From Membranipora membranacea (Eukaryota > Bryozoa > Gymnolaemata > Cheilostomatida > Membraniporidae), in contig OU612065.1 in the NCBI GenBank assembly GCA_914767715.1, forward strand, positions 25,356,001-25,420,000: a stretch of DNA of 64,000 nt, read 5' to 3'. Below, piece by piece: positions 38,501 to 50,575 of the stretch. Numbering within the stretch: position 1 is the stretch's first letter; each line of letters opens with the position of its first letter. Below the pieces are notes generated by a model, which worked only from the letters and a program-made list of their open reading frames with translations, had not been told where the DNA came from and ran no database searches. Both the position numbers and the translations under genes were made by a program.

Positions 38501-41500
38501 AGTGAAGAATATCGATGGATGGGGCCGGCCAGGTGAGTTTTATGGCAGAAATATGAACAACTTTGACTAAGAGTGAGAAAAGAACATTGGTCTTGTCAGA
38601 TCAAGTTTGATCCAAATTGCCTGCATCTTTGTTCATCCTAATAATAGTAAGCCTTCAGACTCGAAAGAGAGAAACTCCAGATGCATACTGATGTCTTGCA
38701 ATGCAGGTTTTAGTCACAGTCACAGTTGAAGCAAGAGTTGGAACTCCTTGGTTGAACATACTCATTTTGAAAGTTAATTATGAGATCACGATAAATGCAC
38801 CAATAGAGATGATGAAAGGTTATTTTTTTATTATCATTCTGTTGTAAAGTGGTAGTAAGTAATCCAATTATGTTATATTGCAGATATAATTACAGCGGGA
38901 TGAGAACTTTGCTCAAGAATCAGTGTTATGAAGCCACAGTCAGTTATCTTCCATCACCAGTAATAAGATCAGACCATCATCCTGGTATGTCTGATGGATC
39001 AAGGTGCTACTCAGGGTGAGTGCAAGGGCAAATATTCTGTAGCAATCCCCATTGCGCCATTACAAAGTTTGGAGTTGTCTTCTTAATTTATGAAAGGAGA
39101 CGAATCACACTACACACATTTCATCCTTTGGATCTACTGGTCAAGATATGCCTCCATTGTAAGGTGGTTCGATCATTCTACACCCTAGCAATACTTTATT
39201 CACCGGTCTAACACTGATCACTACTGCCGCCTATTCTTTATGCGAACTGAATGGTAATGGAATCTCCTTGCCCTTAATCACCTGCTCCTTAAACCTGTTA
39301 GCATTTAGCATTAGCATGTTCTGTTCCTATGAGATCCTGATATTGCTTTGAGCTTGTGCTAGTGACTAAGAGGCACGCAGGTAAATTTCGAGCAAGATGA
39401 TCTGCTTTTTTACTTTTCAGGTGCAACATTTGCCTATCAGCCTCCATGATAGATCTCAACGGCTCATTAATGATGGAGAAGGCTTCTTTAGCTGGCACTG
39501 ATGCTTATTCTTATATGGCTGCTATGGGTGGTAAGTACATCAACAGTGGCTGTTATCGCTGTCATTGAGATGAAGTGTAGATAAAATGCAGTCTATAACA
39601 CCACTATTTTGTAGCGTGAAGTATCAGCACTGCTGATCAAAGAATATGTTTGCTCTCATAAATGTGCTCATATCTAGCCAGGGATTCCCGGCAGATCCTC
39701 ATCAATTGATGATATAACTTTTCAATCACCCATCTATGGTATCAAGTGTTAGCTGCAGACTCTGGTGATACATATGGTGAAAACCCCTTCTCTCAACACA
39801 CAGTTTACTAAAATGAGAACTTAATCTGTGTTGTTTAGTTGTCCCCTCTCATAACAGGAGGGCATGACTAATGGAAAAACTCCTGATTTATTGTAAATGG
39901 GACATAGCTATTCTCTTGAGATACGGTGTATGATCTTGACTCGTTAAAATCGAAATTAAGCAGAACCAAATCATTTTAAGGTTTTTGTGAATAATACTGA
40001 CTGGCACTGTCTGGAGTCTACTAAGTTGGGCTGTTGTTATTTGATTATGCTGCTGATGAATGTCACTATACTTTTTTTTATTAACTCTTTGTTTGATTGA
40101 CCAGATGGTGATATGTGTGATGATATCTCAGTAGTTGACAATGCACTAGCTGGCAGTATGACAGATTTGAGTATAGTCAGTCGTCCTCCCAGCTCGCTCA
40201 GTAGAGTCGCCCCTGAGAACTGGCAGACTATCACCGGCAAGTTTCTAGGTAAGTGCACTGTAGATAACACCTCTTTATAATGCCGTCTACAGTTTGAGAT
40301 AATTAGGGTTGAATTCCGTTGGCTTTGAGGATGGCTTTCCAGGTACTTTCATGTTAAAATGATATATCTTTCCTGAGTACTAATAATGAGGGCTCAAGAC
40401 GACATCAACAAATATAAAATATAGGACTCCAATATCGTTATAACCTCATATATATTGCTGATCTGTCTCAGTCTGTGTTTTCTCACTTTTACTTTCATGG
40501 GTTCCACTGACAGGTCTTGCTTGAGGTTCTTACCCTCCTCATCAAACTTAAATTCAATATGTTATCCTGAGTTTAACTGTATTACGCATCCTGTCACCAA
40601 CTAAACTTGAAATATGAATCATTTTCAAGCAGCTTATTTCTCAATATACTTCCATTTGTTTGTCATCGCTATCTCAATGTTAGTCATAGTCTTAGTCTAG
40701 TCATAGGCAACTACTCTCAAAACCGCTTATGCTATCATCATCATCACCATCTACAAGCCCTCCTACCAAACTCCTCATGAACACTTCTACATAAACATTG
40801 GCAGACGTCGTGTAAGAGACACTGCTAGATTGTGGATGACTTTAAATATTCAAATGTTCACGTTCTAAGCGCTTTTCATCTCCCATGTGTTGCATGAAAA
40901 GTAATAATATAAGCTTCTGAATAAGCTTTGTTGCTACATGTCCCCTGTTACTCCTTTGTTACTAGGATATGCTTGATAGCTAGGAAAGGATAATTTGGAT
41001 CTTAGTCTATGAGAAATTGTTGGATTGAGAAAGGATCTTTGGGGTTCTTGGCACTGTACATCTGTTTTCTGTTATCTCAGCAATATTTGTTCACTTCTCA
41101 GCCATACTCTTCTATGACCACTAACCTACATGTAGTACATGACACCTTGGCCAAAAAGTTACATAATCCTCGGCTACTAAACATGCTAATCTCTCATGGT
41201 GTATCTATCAACCCATGATGTACTTTTGTTCTAATTATTGAACGTAATTTAGCCTAAGGCTTGTGTCAGACCAAGGAGTTCCAACCCCTTGGACAGACTA
41301 AACATTTCACAACTATAACCAAAATATGTGTGAAAGTGAGTTGACTGAGCATTGAACAATACATCTCTAATCAAGCTATTTCCCACAAAACGATTACTAT
41401 AAGTACACTTGGTGCCCTAGGCTGTTTCGCTTGAGCTTAAGGGTCACTACCAATTGCCAAATTCTTTCAAATCACACAATCATTACCTTGAAGCTAGGAC

Positions 41501-44500
41501 TATTTTTAGCTGCATAGGAATAATAAATCGGTGTGAGATACTCCTTACATTCCAATCAAACAGTAAAGAAACTTAAGCCTTCCAAACGGAGGCTATTAAA
41601 GATTGCTCTGTCATGACCACTCTGGTCAAAAAAGTTGCGTAATCCTCGTCTACCTAAGTAAAGTACCACTGCCTCTAGCCTGTCTTGACAAGCTTTGTTT
41701 GGTGGGGTACTCCCCCCCCGCCCCTCACCGGACAAAGCTAGTCAACACAGGCTACACTGCCTCCTGCATTTCAACAGAACAAACATAGCCATGTCCTGCT
41801 TTGGCAACCTTTGTAGCGGGATTTGGGGCAAGGAGGTACGGCGGAGGGCACAAGTTATTGTTGATATGAAATGGACCATAAAAATTTCATTGGAACTGTA
41901 TGACCAATGTGTTTTGTCTATGTACATGACACTGAAAAGTTGCTTGTACTATTTAATAATATTTATAAATAAATATTGAACGTGATATCAGATACTCCGG
42001 ATATTGCATGCGCCTGACATCTCTTGGCTCACACCAATACTGGGTCAGGGAGATAACATGTTATGGTTTAGGCTGTGAATAGAAGAGATAGTTAATTAAC
42101 ACCTCTATATAGGCACCAAGGAGAATCCGGCCCATCCTCGGCCCATCCCCATGATGAATTACATTCCTAATATAGAGCTCAGTTTTTCCATTCTGCTAAG
42201 CTTCGAGTTCCGTTCCATGACGAGCAAAATGATTTTGTCTGTACCTTTCATAATTCAGACATATTCTTGCATGAAAGTTTGTTAATTTTCTGACCATCGA
42301 GCAAATCATGCACATATAGCAGCAATGGAAGAAAAGCCCCAAAAATGATACCCCTTAGCCGGATGTATAGATCTACCACTACCTGTGGAATGGTTTGATG
42401 TACTCTATGGCTAGGTGCCATGTTTGTGAATGGAAAGTGTGCGCTCCCTCTCATATCAATTAACAAAAGTACATGGATATCTCACAGTCGTTTTGGCAGC
42501 GCTTACTATGAGTTAGCGATTGTTGGCAGCAGGGTCCTAGTCCTTGTTGGCAGTACGGTGTTTTTTTATAAGGGACAATGCGATTTGAATAGCTGAAAGA
42601 TGAGCATATGTCAGGTTATTGAGAGTTTATGCTTGAATTTGATAGCTTTATATCACATTTCATGATGCCTTATGATTCCTCATTCAGTTAAGTGTACTAT
42701 AGTTCTGTTAGACATGGGTATTGCCTTTTCAGTCATCCATCCGTACTTTGCAATGGGAATTTGACCAATTTTTTTTAATTTTGATTTAGGAATCAGCGCA
42801 TTAACAATAAGCTGCCGATGTGCTGCCGCACCAGAGGGTGTATCCCCGGCCTGTCACCTTGGAGACGGCAGCACGGATCTGGTACTCGTGTCTGACGCCT
42901 CCAGACTAAACTACCTCCGACATCTCATCAGAATCAATGCTAAAACCGGCAGACAGGTAACAACAAAATAAACCCCATCTAAATTCGAGAGGCTCTGACT
43001 CTGGGTTTCTCTGTATTTTGGCGTAGGAAGATAGCATTATTTATAACCTCTTGATTCCGGAGGGGGAGGCGGACGGAAGAGGCGTCGACTGTCAACCACT
43101 CCTGGAAAGTTTTATATACACCTTCCGATCAGTTGAGATCTTATCAGAATGTCCATTTATCTATCACAATGTCACGCACGAGATTCGTAATCCAGGATGT
43201 GACTAGATGTTGGGGGAAAATTACTATTGCAATCATCGCAAATGATGCATATTATTGTGATGTACTTTACAACTCTTTTGCTTCGGCTCCTCATGTTTAC
43301 CAATACAGTAGTGCAAAGTCCACCATTCAAGATCTCTAGCTGACCTATAAAAGTACACTATTTGCTTATAAGTGCACTCAAATTGCTCTTCCTATATCTT
43401 GCAATGTTCCTCTTTCCTATTGTGGTTGTTAGGGCGGGAAGGTATAGTACTTTTGCGGCTAGAACAGAATTTTGTTTTTCCTGGTCATCCGGTTTTTTTG
43501 GTTTGATAATTTTTGGTTTGAAACTCAGCTGCCGAGAAGGAAATAGGGGCAGATTTGGTTACAAAAGACCTGCGTGCACATGTTCTCACTTTAGATCATA
43601 TGCACTGAAATCTTTGTGTCGTTGAGAAAAGAAGTGATCAAAGCCTTGCACTTATATTTATGGTAAAATATGTGACACCTTGTGCTTTATATTTGCAATA
43701 TTGATATTATGTTACTGATAATTCGCAATGTTGTACTTTCAGTTTGACTTTGGTTTTGTCGACATTATTCGGACAAAGGCGTTTAAATTACGCGTTCCTT
43801 CAAATAACAGTCCACAGCAGACTTTAGAGGGCAACCCTCCCACAAGCACTTCGTTCCATAGGCTGAATGATGGGGATTCAGTGTTACCTAGCGCTGTCAG
43901 CTGCTGGAACTGCGATGGCGAACTCATTGAGGAACCAAACATCGATGTCAGGTAAGATGATCACAATTTATATGTAACCCCACCCTCCTCCCTATTTGCA
44001 TTAGCCTTGTCATGCAACTACGTTTTTCGTTTTGGGGGTACAAGACTACCCCCAAAACAAAAGAAATTAGCCACGCGGCTATAATATTTGCATAGCAATA
44101 CTGGTCCCATACAAATTCATCACAAAGTGAGGAAGTTATGTTTTGGTGATATGAGGTAACCTTCAATGCTATTTGCTGCCTGTCAACACCAGCTGGCTAA
44201 GAAACTCTTAATAACAGAAAATTTTCATATCACCTATTCCTGTATATTTAGAGTACGCTTGGCACCATCTTGCAACATTCTTTGTCAATTGACTGGCTAA
44301 ACAACATCTACCAAAACTGATACATTTATAAATATCCATCTCACACCAATGGCTAGAATACAGCTATTGTCTGAACACTAGAAGTGCATGCTACCTCAAT
44401 ATAGGTTAAAATGTGTGGAAAACTTGACCAAAACACGCAGACTCCTGCAATTATTACAGTAGTAATCTGTGGTTTAGGCTATAGATATATATCTTAATAC

Positions 44501-44704
44501 ATCTTGCTCAAGTGATAATTTTGCTTTTTTTTTGTTTCTTTGGTATTTAGGAGATAATGTTTACGACAAAAATTAACCATATATATTTTCTTTCACAGAG
44601 CACATTGCCAACTGGTCAAACTATTTGCTAGAGGTATCGAAGAATCCGTAACAGGCTTGGAGAAGTGTACATCAGCGTGTATGTCTTGTGCTGGAGTATT
44701 TTAA
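32506..44704 (+). CDS. CERK: Ceramide kinase
   Basis: Phosphorylates ceramide to ceramide 1-phosphate using ATP; membrane-associated through an N-terminal PH-like region. Twelve exons: 32506-32668, 33194-33427, 34948-35076, 36419-36482, 37750-37895, 38313-38532, 38884-39015, 39421-39530, 40105-40248, 42790-42956, 43743-43951, 44599-44704; 607 residues (human 537). Seen: residues 1-130 match the human PH-like part (PIEEIVAVEYVE; LHCTSSAQCALWVDSIKSLL). The diacylglycerol-kinase-type catalytic domain follows: SLLVFINPFGGKRKA, then VVCVGGDGMFAELLNG with the GGDG nucleotide-binding motif at about 202-205. STDTVSYCTTGINDPVTSALHIVVGDS and MLGYGFYGD match human closely. The CERK-specific CX3CX2C motif is present across an exon junction (RCYSGCNIC, about 357-365). 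SWNCDGE and HCQLVKLFARGIEE near the C-terminus also match. Extra length lies between the Cys motif and the C-terminal block and in a Cys-containing tail. The ATG at 32506 is the first in frame after the gap to TBC1D22. Confidence 0.95.
37021..37300. mobile_element. 270-bp non-autonomous TIR transposon with 5-bp target duplication
   Basis: Element 37026-37295 begins CAGGGCCGTAGCT and ends with the imperfect inverse AACTACGGGCCTG. It is bracketed by the direct repeat CACCA (37021-37025 and 37296-37300). Next to the right end is a perfect 16-bp-arm hairpin (TCTAGGGGAGGCAGAG, 37249-37264/37268-37283, loop CAT). The left end carries the related TTAGGGGAGGTGCA. No open frame, so it depends on an outside transposase. 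It sits in the CERK intron before exon 37750. The CAGGG start recalls hAT elements, but those duplicate 8 bp, so the superfamily is uncertain. Confidence 0.7.
37297..37327. repeat. Short hairpin with ACCAATGAAC arms
   Basis: ACCAATGAACC and AGTTCATTGGT pair around a 7-8 base purine loop, directly beside the 270-bp TIR element. Same arm core as the hairpin at 20338-20385. Confidence 0.5.
41667..41763. mobile_element. TIR element, TAGCCTGTCTTGACAAGC family, copy 2, with 9-bp target duplication
   Basis: Element 41676-41754 (79 bp) starts TAGCCTGTCTTGACAAGCTT and ends with its imperfect inverse GTCAACACAGGCTA. Perfect 9-bp direct repeats CACTGCCTC lie immediately outside (41667-41675 and 41755-41763). 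A 9-bp duplication fits Mutator-like (MULE) transposition. The middle is a C/G-rich loop. It sits in the CERK intron between 40248 and 42790. Confidence 0.8.
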
Positions 44705-45199
44705 CTTGGTGAACAAATTCTGGAGAAGGCATCCCTTGCGTTCAGCACCGGCCCGATGGAGCAAGCTGTGCTGTTATTTTTAGGTGACAATCAGTCAGAC
44801 TTTTCTGTGCGGTACAATGTACCCCCAACAAAACACATTTGTGAGCTAAACTATTTTATAGGGTGTTGTAGCGAGTGAGACTCAATCTTGAACATATCAC
44901 ATTCCCTGCCATATTTTGGTCCAAGTAGTCAGCGGTGAAATACTTATGTGTCAATGGATTATTTTCTGATAACTAAATCAATGCATTAATTTTTCTGGTC
45001 AAGATTTTTGATCAACCTTCTGGTACTGTGGTGAAGAGTTTATTATTATATTTTTTGATATTATGACGGTTAACAGTTATCTCATTTTGAAAGCAGACAT
45101 TATGTTCCATGACTGTTCATCGTCTCACTAGATGCCCAATTCTTTCATTGGCAATAGAACTAATCTTCTCTTGACACTTTTTGTTGATGTATCAATTTC

Positions 45200-45293
45200 A
45201 TGATGTCACAATGTCACGATGTCACAATGTCATTGTCACGATGTCATGATGTCATGATGTCACGATGTCATGATGTCACGATGTCATGATGTC
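45200..45293. repeat. Short tandem repeat of ATGTCAYR units
   Basis: About ten imperfect copies of an 8-10 base unit (TGATGTCA/CGATGTCA/CAATGTCA). The TGATGTCA form is the reverse complement of TGACATCA, close to an ATF/CRE bZIP site. It lies about 500 bp past the CERK stop. Confidence 0.8.
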
Positions 45294-46088
45294 TCAATAC
45301 CCAGGCAGAGAGGGTGGCCTCTTTTTATTCTTCTGTTTCTGACAGGTGCTGGTCTGTTTGACCATGAAACCAACACAGTCATCTTCTCTTTTTTGGGAAG
45401 TTGCTTCCGTTCAATGCAAAGACAGTCTATTTTATGTCAATGACAGATTCATATTTGATTTCACGTCCATCTGTTGTTTCATATGTTTTGTGCTCAATAA
45501 TCTTCTTCATCTTTTTGTTCAAATACTATGTTCTCTTTAAATTCATGGTCCAATCAATGTATCTATGAAGCTATGATTTTTTTTCAAATTAAGGTATTGT
45601 TTGTGTTACGGAAAATAAACTCCATAAGTGAAGCTTAGAACAATTCACGTAGATTAGTATTGTAAATGCTCGAGAACCATCTTGATTAGGTGCTGCGGTT
45701 GGCTTGTAACTCCTGACAACAAGCAGTACAAACTTTTCAGGCTATCATTTCGGTGATTCCTGGAAATCTCGCCTTGTCATTAGCTCAGCCAGAATGTATC
45801 AGTCATTGTGGAGGGTCTATAATTATTTATTGCAATTCGACACCTCCACATCTGTTGACTCAGCTAATATAATATCAGCAGACATATATATATATAACCT
45901 TGAACCAGATCCTTGACTTGACCATATTTGTGAGTTTGACCCGTCAAACTTACCATTACATGGGAGTGTTATGTAATAAGTATCTCTCTGTTGCTATCCC
46001 GGATATAACCAAATGTTCATTCTTCACGAGACTCGAGTTTCTCTATTCAACAAGAGACTTGCTCAAAAAACCCTTACAATTTTTATGA

Positions 46089-46235
46089 ACGTACGTGGGT
46101 ATGTATGTGGGTATATTATGGGTGTATGAGGGTATGTATGAGTGCATGGGTACGTAGGTGTGTGTAAGTAGATAGATGTATGTTGCTTTATAAGGGTTTA
46201 TGGGTGTATGTAGGCCTTTGTAGTTATAGAGATCA
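46089..46235. repeat. Degenerate GGGTATGTATG-type repeat
   Basis: G/T-rich tract with many imperfect GTATG, GGGTATG and GTGTATG units on the plus strand and few C residues. It is simple-sequence DNA and contains no gene. Confidence 0.7.
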
Positions 46236-47278
46236 GTGATGATAAAATTAGATGGTGAAAATAGATGTATGAGGGTATATGATGTATATAATAGCCTTAT
46301 GACAGCAGCCTCAACAGGGTCGCTGTGATAAGGCTAGTATATCAAGGCATATAGATCATGTGACGATTATGTGTAAGAGTGAACTTGATCAATGATGAAT
46401 TTGATACCTTTACATTTATTCATTCACAACGAGATGTGAGGTCTTTGACCCACTGACCGGGATTAAAACAACAAAACCAATACAGTCTATAAGAGCTGCT
46501 CAGTTCCAAGAAAGGAATACTTGGGCCTACATGTCTCATAAGTCAATTCAATATGCCAAATGATAGAATAATGAGAAATTTTCATAATATTATTCCAACA
46601 ATAAACTTCATTGATTCCAACATCTGCCTAGGAATTTGTAATATGCTCACTCCTAAAAGACACCTTGGATTCTCAAACAATAATTGAAGAGTGAAATAAT
46701 TGTGTAATGTAATGGTGTATGTGTGCGGGTTTTAGCTTTTCATTGGTTTAAATTCTGTGTGAAGCATGCAGAGTATATTAATATATAAGCTACCACAACA
46801 ATATTGTTGAGTTCATACCATGAAATTTTGCACATGAGGTTGGAGGTGTTGGTGAGAAATAAATTTATATAATTTACCACTGAGTCGTATACAGATGATG
46901 TTTTGATCTCTTGGTGTAAGGACTATTCATGGTGAGATTTTATTAGCAATTATAAAGTTTGTGTATCAATTTAATTTTTTTGTATGGTTAATTTTGTGAC
47001 AATGAAAAAGCCTGAAATGTTTTTACAACGTAATGCAATCGCTTATACAAAATGTAAGTGAGAAAGCTGAGCCTTGTCATTTGGCTAACTAAGAATTAGC
47101 CGCTTGACAGGGCGAGAAAAAGCTGTGACAAATTATATATATTAATCTGACATTGCTATTCTGTCAGGATTAAATTGAAATGGGAAACCATTAAATTATT
47201 TCATACCCAGTTCACTTATTCAATCTTGTCAACTTAAGGCATCATCATACAAAATAAATAAAACAACGTAAATTTTAG

Positions 47279-48829
47279 ATGATGACACAGGCTACCAGAA
47301 GTACGAAAATGTTCTTGATGTCTGTGGCGGTACTGATAACGTTAACAGAAAGTCAAACCACAGAGCAAAGTTTTTCAGTTTCTCCTGGAAAGATACTGCT
47401 CTACCCTGTCAGCCATTGTTACAACTCACTCCTGCTCTCCATGGAGAAAATGGCTTCCTTTCTTTCCAAAGAAGGCTACGATGTAACCATGCTGGTCAAT
47501 GATAATTACCAGGGAACAAAGAGTGATCTCGACATGAGAAAAGTTACTTTGGCTAAATTTCCGGCTCCTTCTAATGTGCCGACTCTCTGTGATATGGAGG
47601 AAATGATATCCGCAGCTAACGCATCAATGTTAGATATTACTAATGTATGGTTAGATTCTGCCTCACGATTCTGCGATGCACTTTTACAAACTGATATTCT
47701 AGGAAAGCTGAATAACTCAAAGTTTGACCTGGCAATCGTTGATAGATCTGATTGGTGCTCCGCAATCATAGCCGATGCCCTGAATATTCCTTTCATGACA
47801 TTTGCCAGTGTTAACACTGCTTTCAGCATGGAAGAATTAGTCCGAGATACACATGTGCCATCCATTTTCTCCAGTACAAATTGGCCAATGACATTCATCG
47901 ACAGAATGACTACAGCACTGACACACATATTGGTCTATTTGGCACGAGTTCCTACTCTACCTCGTATGAATGAACTCAAAGTAGAGTACAAAATACATCC
48001 AGATAGACATATAACTGAAGTTTATGATAGTGCCGTCTTAAATTTATTGAATAGTGACCACGAGGTTGAATACCCCAGACCTCTGTATAGCCATGAGGTG
48101 GAAATGGGATTTTTGTTTTCTGAAATTTCGCCGACGACGATCCCACAAAACATGCTTGACTTTATTGACAAAGGTGACATCGTAGTGGTCAGCTTTGGCT
48201 CTCATGTAGCTAAGCTGTCTCCCAGAATTAGCGACATCCTATTACAAGCATTTTTTCAGCTAAGTCACGTGAATTTTATTTGGCGTGTTAAAGAATTCAA
48301 CCACACACTTCCAAACGTGTTGAACGCTGAATGGGTACCTCAATCAGCTCTGGTTGCTAGCGGCAGAATTAGTTTGCTTGTCACTCATGGGGGATTAGCC
48401 AGCGCAATGGAATCCATATACAACGGTGTACCGATGTTAGTTTTGCCCATGCAGACTGAGCAGCATACCCAAGCATCCAAACTACGTGACTACGTCGGCG
48501 TTGCAGACACACTAGACATTCACGAATTAACTGTTCAGAAGCTTGTGATGTCAATTCAGAGGGGGATCACTTCAAACACTGCACAAAGAATTCAGGTTTC
48601 TCATCTCAGCCAAAGCATACAGAAGAGACCAATCAAATCGAGTGAAATTCTTCTGCACTGGATCAACCACACAATTAAAAACAAAGGAAGAAACAGTCCA
48701 AAACGACCAAAATATAAGAATTTTTTTGAATGGTATTTATTAGACTTCATTTTCCTTGTCTTAGCGCTGTTTATCATCACTCTCTACTGTCTCATCATGT
48801 GCTGTAAGTATCTTAAAGCAAAGACATAA
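47279..48829 (+). CDS. UDP-glycosyltransferase (UGT/GT1 family), intronless coding region
   Basis: Membrane-bound enzyme of the UGT family, which transfers a sugar from a UDP-sugar to small lipophilic molecules in the ER lumen. Single open frame of 516 residues, usual UGT length. Seen: N-terminal signal peptide (MFLMSVAVLITLTES; the true start may be the second or a later Met). PVSHCYNSLLLSMEKMASFL follows, with the probable catalytic His near residue 46. The C-terminal donor-binding signature is present (EWVPQSALV, then VTHGGLASAMESIYNGVP and LPMQTEQHTQASKL, about 350-405). One C-terminal membrane helix (about 485-508) is followed by a short basic tail, CCKYLKAKT. The signature reads TEQ where UGTs usually have DQ, so sugar preference is uncertain. 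Unlike all its neighbours, the coding region has no intron. A TTTTAG before the ATG may mark a spliced 5' leader. Confidence 0.9.
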   Translation: MMTQATRSTKMFLMSVAVLITLTESQTTEQSFSVSPGKILLYPVSHCYNSLLLSMEKMASFLSKEGYDVTMLVNDNYQGTKSDLDMRKVTLAKFPAPSNVPTLCDMEEMISAANASMLDITNVWLDSASRFCDALLQTDILGKLNNSKFDLAIVDRSDWCSAIIADALNIPFMTFASVNTAFSMEELVRDTHVPSIFSSTNWPMTFIDRMTTALTHILVYLARVPTLPRMNELKVEYKIHPDRHITEVYDSAVLNLLNSDHEVEYPRPLYSHEVEMGFLFSEISPTTIPQNMLDFIDKGDIVVVSFGSHVAKLSPRISDILLQAFFQLSHVNFIWRVKEFNHTLPNVLNAEWVPQSALVASGRISLLVTHGGLASAMESIYNGVPMLVLPMQTEQHTQASKLRDYVGVADTLDIHELTVQKLVMSIQRGITSNTAQRIQVSHLSQSIQKRPIKSSEILLHWINHTIKNKGRNSPKRPKYKNFFEWYLLDFIFLVLALFIITLYCLIMCCKYLKAKT

Positions 48830-49014
48830 CTAATGTTTAACCACATCAAATGATTATGCCATAACACCTCCAGATGTCACTTCAACCATTTCCTGGTCCA
48901 CCAGCAAATTGTTGCATTTTAGATTAGACAACAGTTTTCTAAGAATTTAAAGATTTGCAATTGTGATTTTTCCTAAAAATGGATTATTTTATGGCCAGTG
49001 TCGATGATGAGACG

Positions 49015-49020
49015 AATAAA
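49015..49020 (+). promoter_or_regulatory. Poly(A) signal of the UGT gene
   Basis: AATAAA about 190 bases downstream of the UGT stop, followed by a T-rich stretch from about 49030. Position fits a short 3' UTR. Confidence 0.6.
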
Positions 49021-50375
49021 GCCTCAGAGTTGCTTTAATGAATCTCATTATTATTTTTAACAGCAATTGCAACACTTCCAACTTGTTGGTCTGTTGTCAC
49101 TTTTTTTATTTTTTTTTGCATCAAGTCATTGTAAACGATTTTTATTGGTGACAAATAATCGAAATAGTCTTCTAATCATTGGCGTAAAAAATTGGTGGGG
49201 CAATTATAGCATGACACTCATCAAACAGTATGTGGCATACATCGATTACACAAGCTGACGCAAATCCAAATACTTTTAACTAATTTCCCATAGCAGTTTT
49301 ATTATGTCAATATTTTTAATAATCGGTTTTCTTTCTATCTGATGAACAAATTGAAATAATAAAATTATAGTGTATCCATGAAATAACAAGAGGTGACATG
49401 GCTATGAATGTACCTGAACAAGAGTTATAGGTTTAAAAGATCCGGCCCTTTCGATTGTTAATAGCTGCCATTTGCAATGAATTGTTATAATTGATGGTGT
49501 GATGTTACTGGGCAGTGCAGTTTGCTGTATCAAGCAGTTAAAATCAGCAAACTTTTGATGAAAAAGAAGAGCAGTGTACAAGTTCTTGCTATGTGGCTTA
49601 CAAGCGTATCTGGATAGTTAATACAAAATTGAACACAAAATATGTCTGTTAAGAATTCCTGGAACACGCAGTATATGACCATACTGCGTCCTACGCTGCT
49701 TTTATTGCGCTTACGGGTCATGTCATGACGAAGCTTTTGAGGTGTGTTGGTGACAAGTCCAGGGTGTTTATTCTATCTCAAACTACATCATATGGCATTT
49801 TGTACCACAAGTAAATAAATAATTTATTAATATACGTAACCTCATAAAGCTTGGGACAGTAAGGTTTCCACAGTCCTAGTTTTTGGCTCAAACAATCTTC
49901 TTTTTTTGCTTGAGTCCTTGGCGAATATTAGTAAAATTATTGGCTCTGATCGATGACCTCCCCAACAGTTCAAGGCCAATGTATTGGCAGGCTGTGCTCA
50001 TATTTGAGTAATCCAGCAACCACAAAGTCAAAGTTCTTCATTTCTTCAATGGTACAAACACTGGTTTACAACTGATTTAGTTCGTAACAATTAGAGGTGA
50101 GAAAAGTAAACCGCAGGAATAGAATACATTCTCGAAAACTAAAAGGCAGCATGTTAGAATTTGTTGTGACGTAACAAAGAAAGTGAAAAAAAATATGGGT
50201 AGTTCATGTTTAATGCTGTATCCACCCTTGCTGCGTTCAGGGGGTGGCTTAGCTGCCTTAGCCAAGGAATTAACTCCTTGCTATAGCCTGGAGAATTGCC
50301 CCTTCATACAAATCAAACTGGTATAGAGAAGTTGCATGCCCAATTATAGCATGATCAAGTTTGTTTCTTATTCAG

Positions 50376-50575
50376 TACAGTTGATATCTACAATATTCCT
50401 ATAAAACCAATATACAATCAAGTGGAGAATGTGGCCACTGTTGCTCAAATTCTGCTGGAAAAGTGGTCAGTGCTCAGAAAAATAAGGTCTATTCAACTCA
50501 ACAGCGGACAGTCAATTGAATTAATTTGGAACCTTTGGCAAAGAGTGATAAGAAATATTGGGAATCAGCCTACAG
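50376..50575 (+). other. Orphan exon-like open block
   Basis: One reading frame stays open from about 50350 to the stop at 50593. The core is bounded by a pyrimidine-rich acceptor (TTTCTTATTCAG) and a GTAAAA donor. It would encode TVDIYNIPIKPIYNQVENVA, then TVAQILLEKWSVLRKIRSIQ and SIELIWNLWQRVIRN, a plausible amphipathic, protein-like sequence with no ATG. I recognise no family and find no partner exon. It may be an exon of an unseen gene, a relic, or chance. Confidence 0.25.

Larger units (their letters stand above)
44705..47278. other. Intergenic region between CERK and the UGT gene
   Basis: AT-rich, with two low-complexity blocks listed separately (45200-45293 and about 46089-46235). It should hold the CERK 3' end and the UGT promoter. 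TTTTAG directly precedes the UGT ATG and may be the acceptor of an untranslated first exon. No further coding region is convincing. Confidence 0.6.

Noticed and set aside
45200-45293. CRISPR-like array
   Set aside because: Units of 8-10 bp with no spacers; simple tandem repeat in an animal genome.
47506-47928. 140-codon antisense frame within the UGT gene
   Set aside because: Shadow of the clear UGT frame on the opposite strand, with no features of its own.
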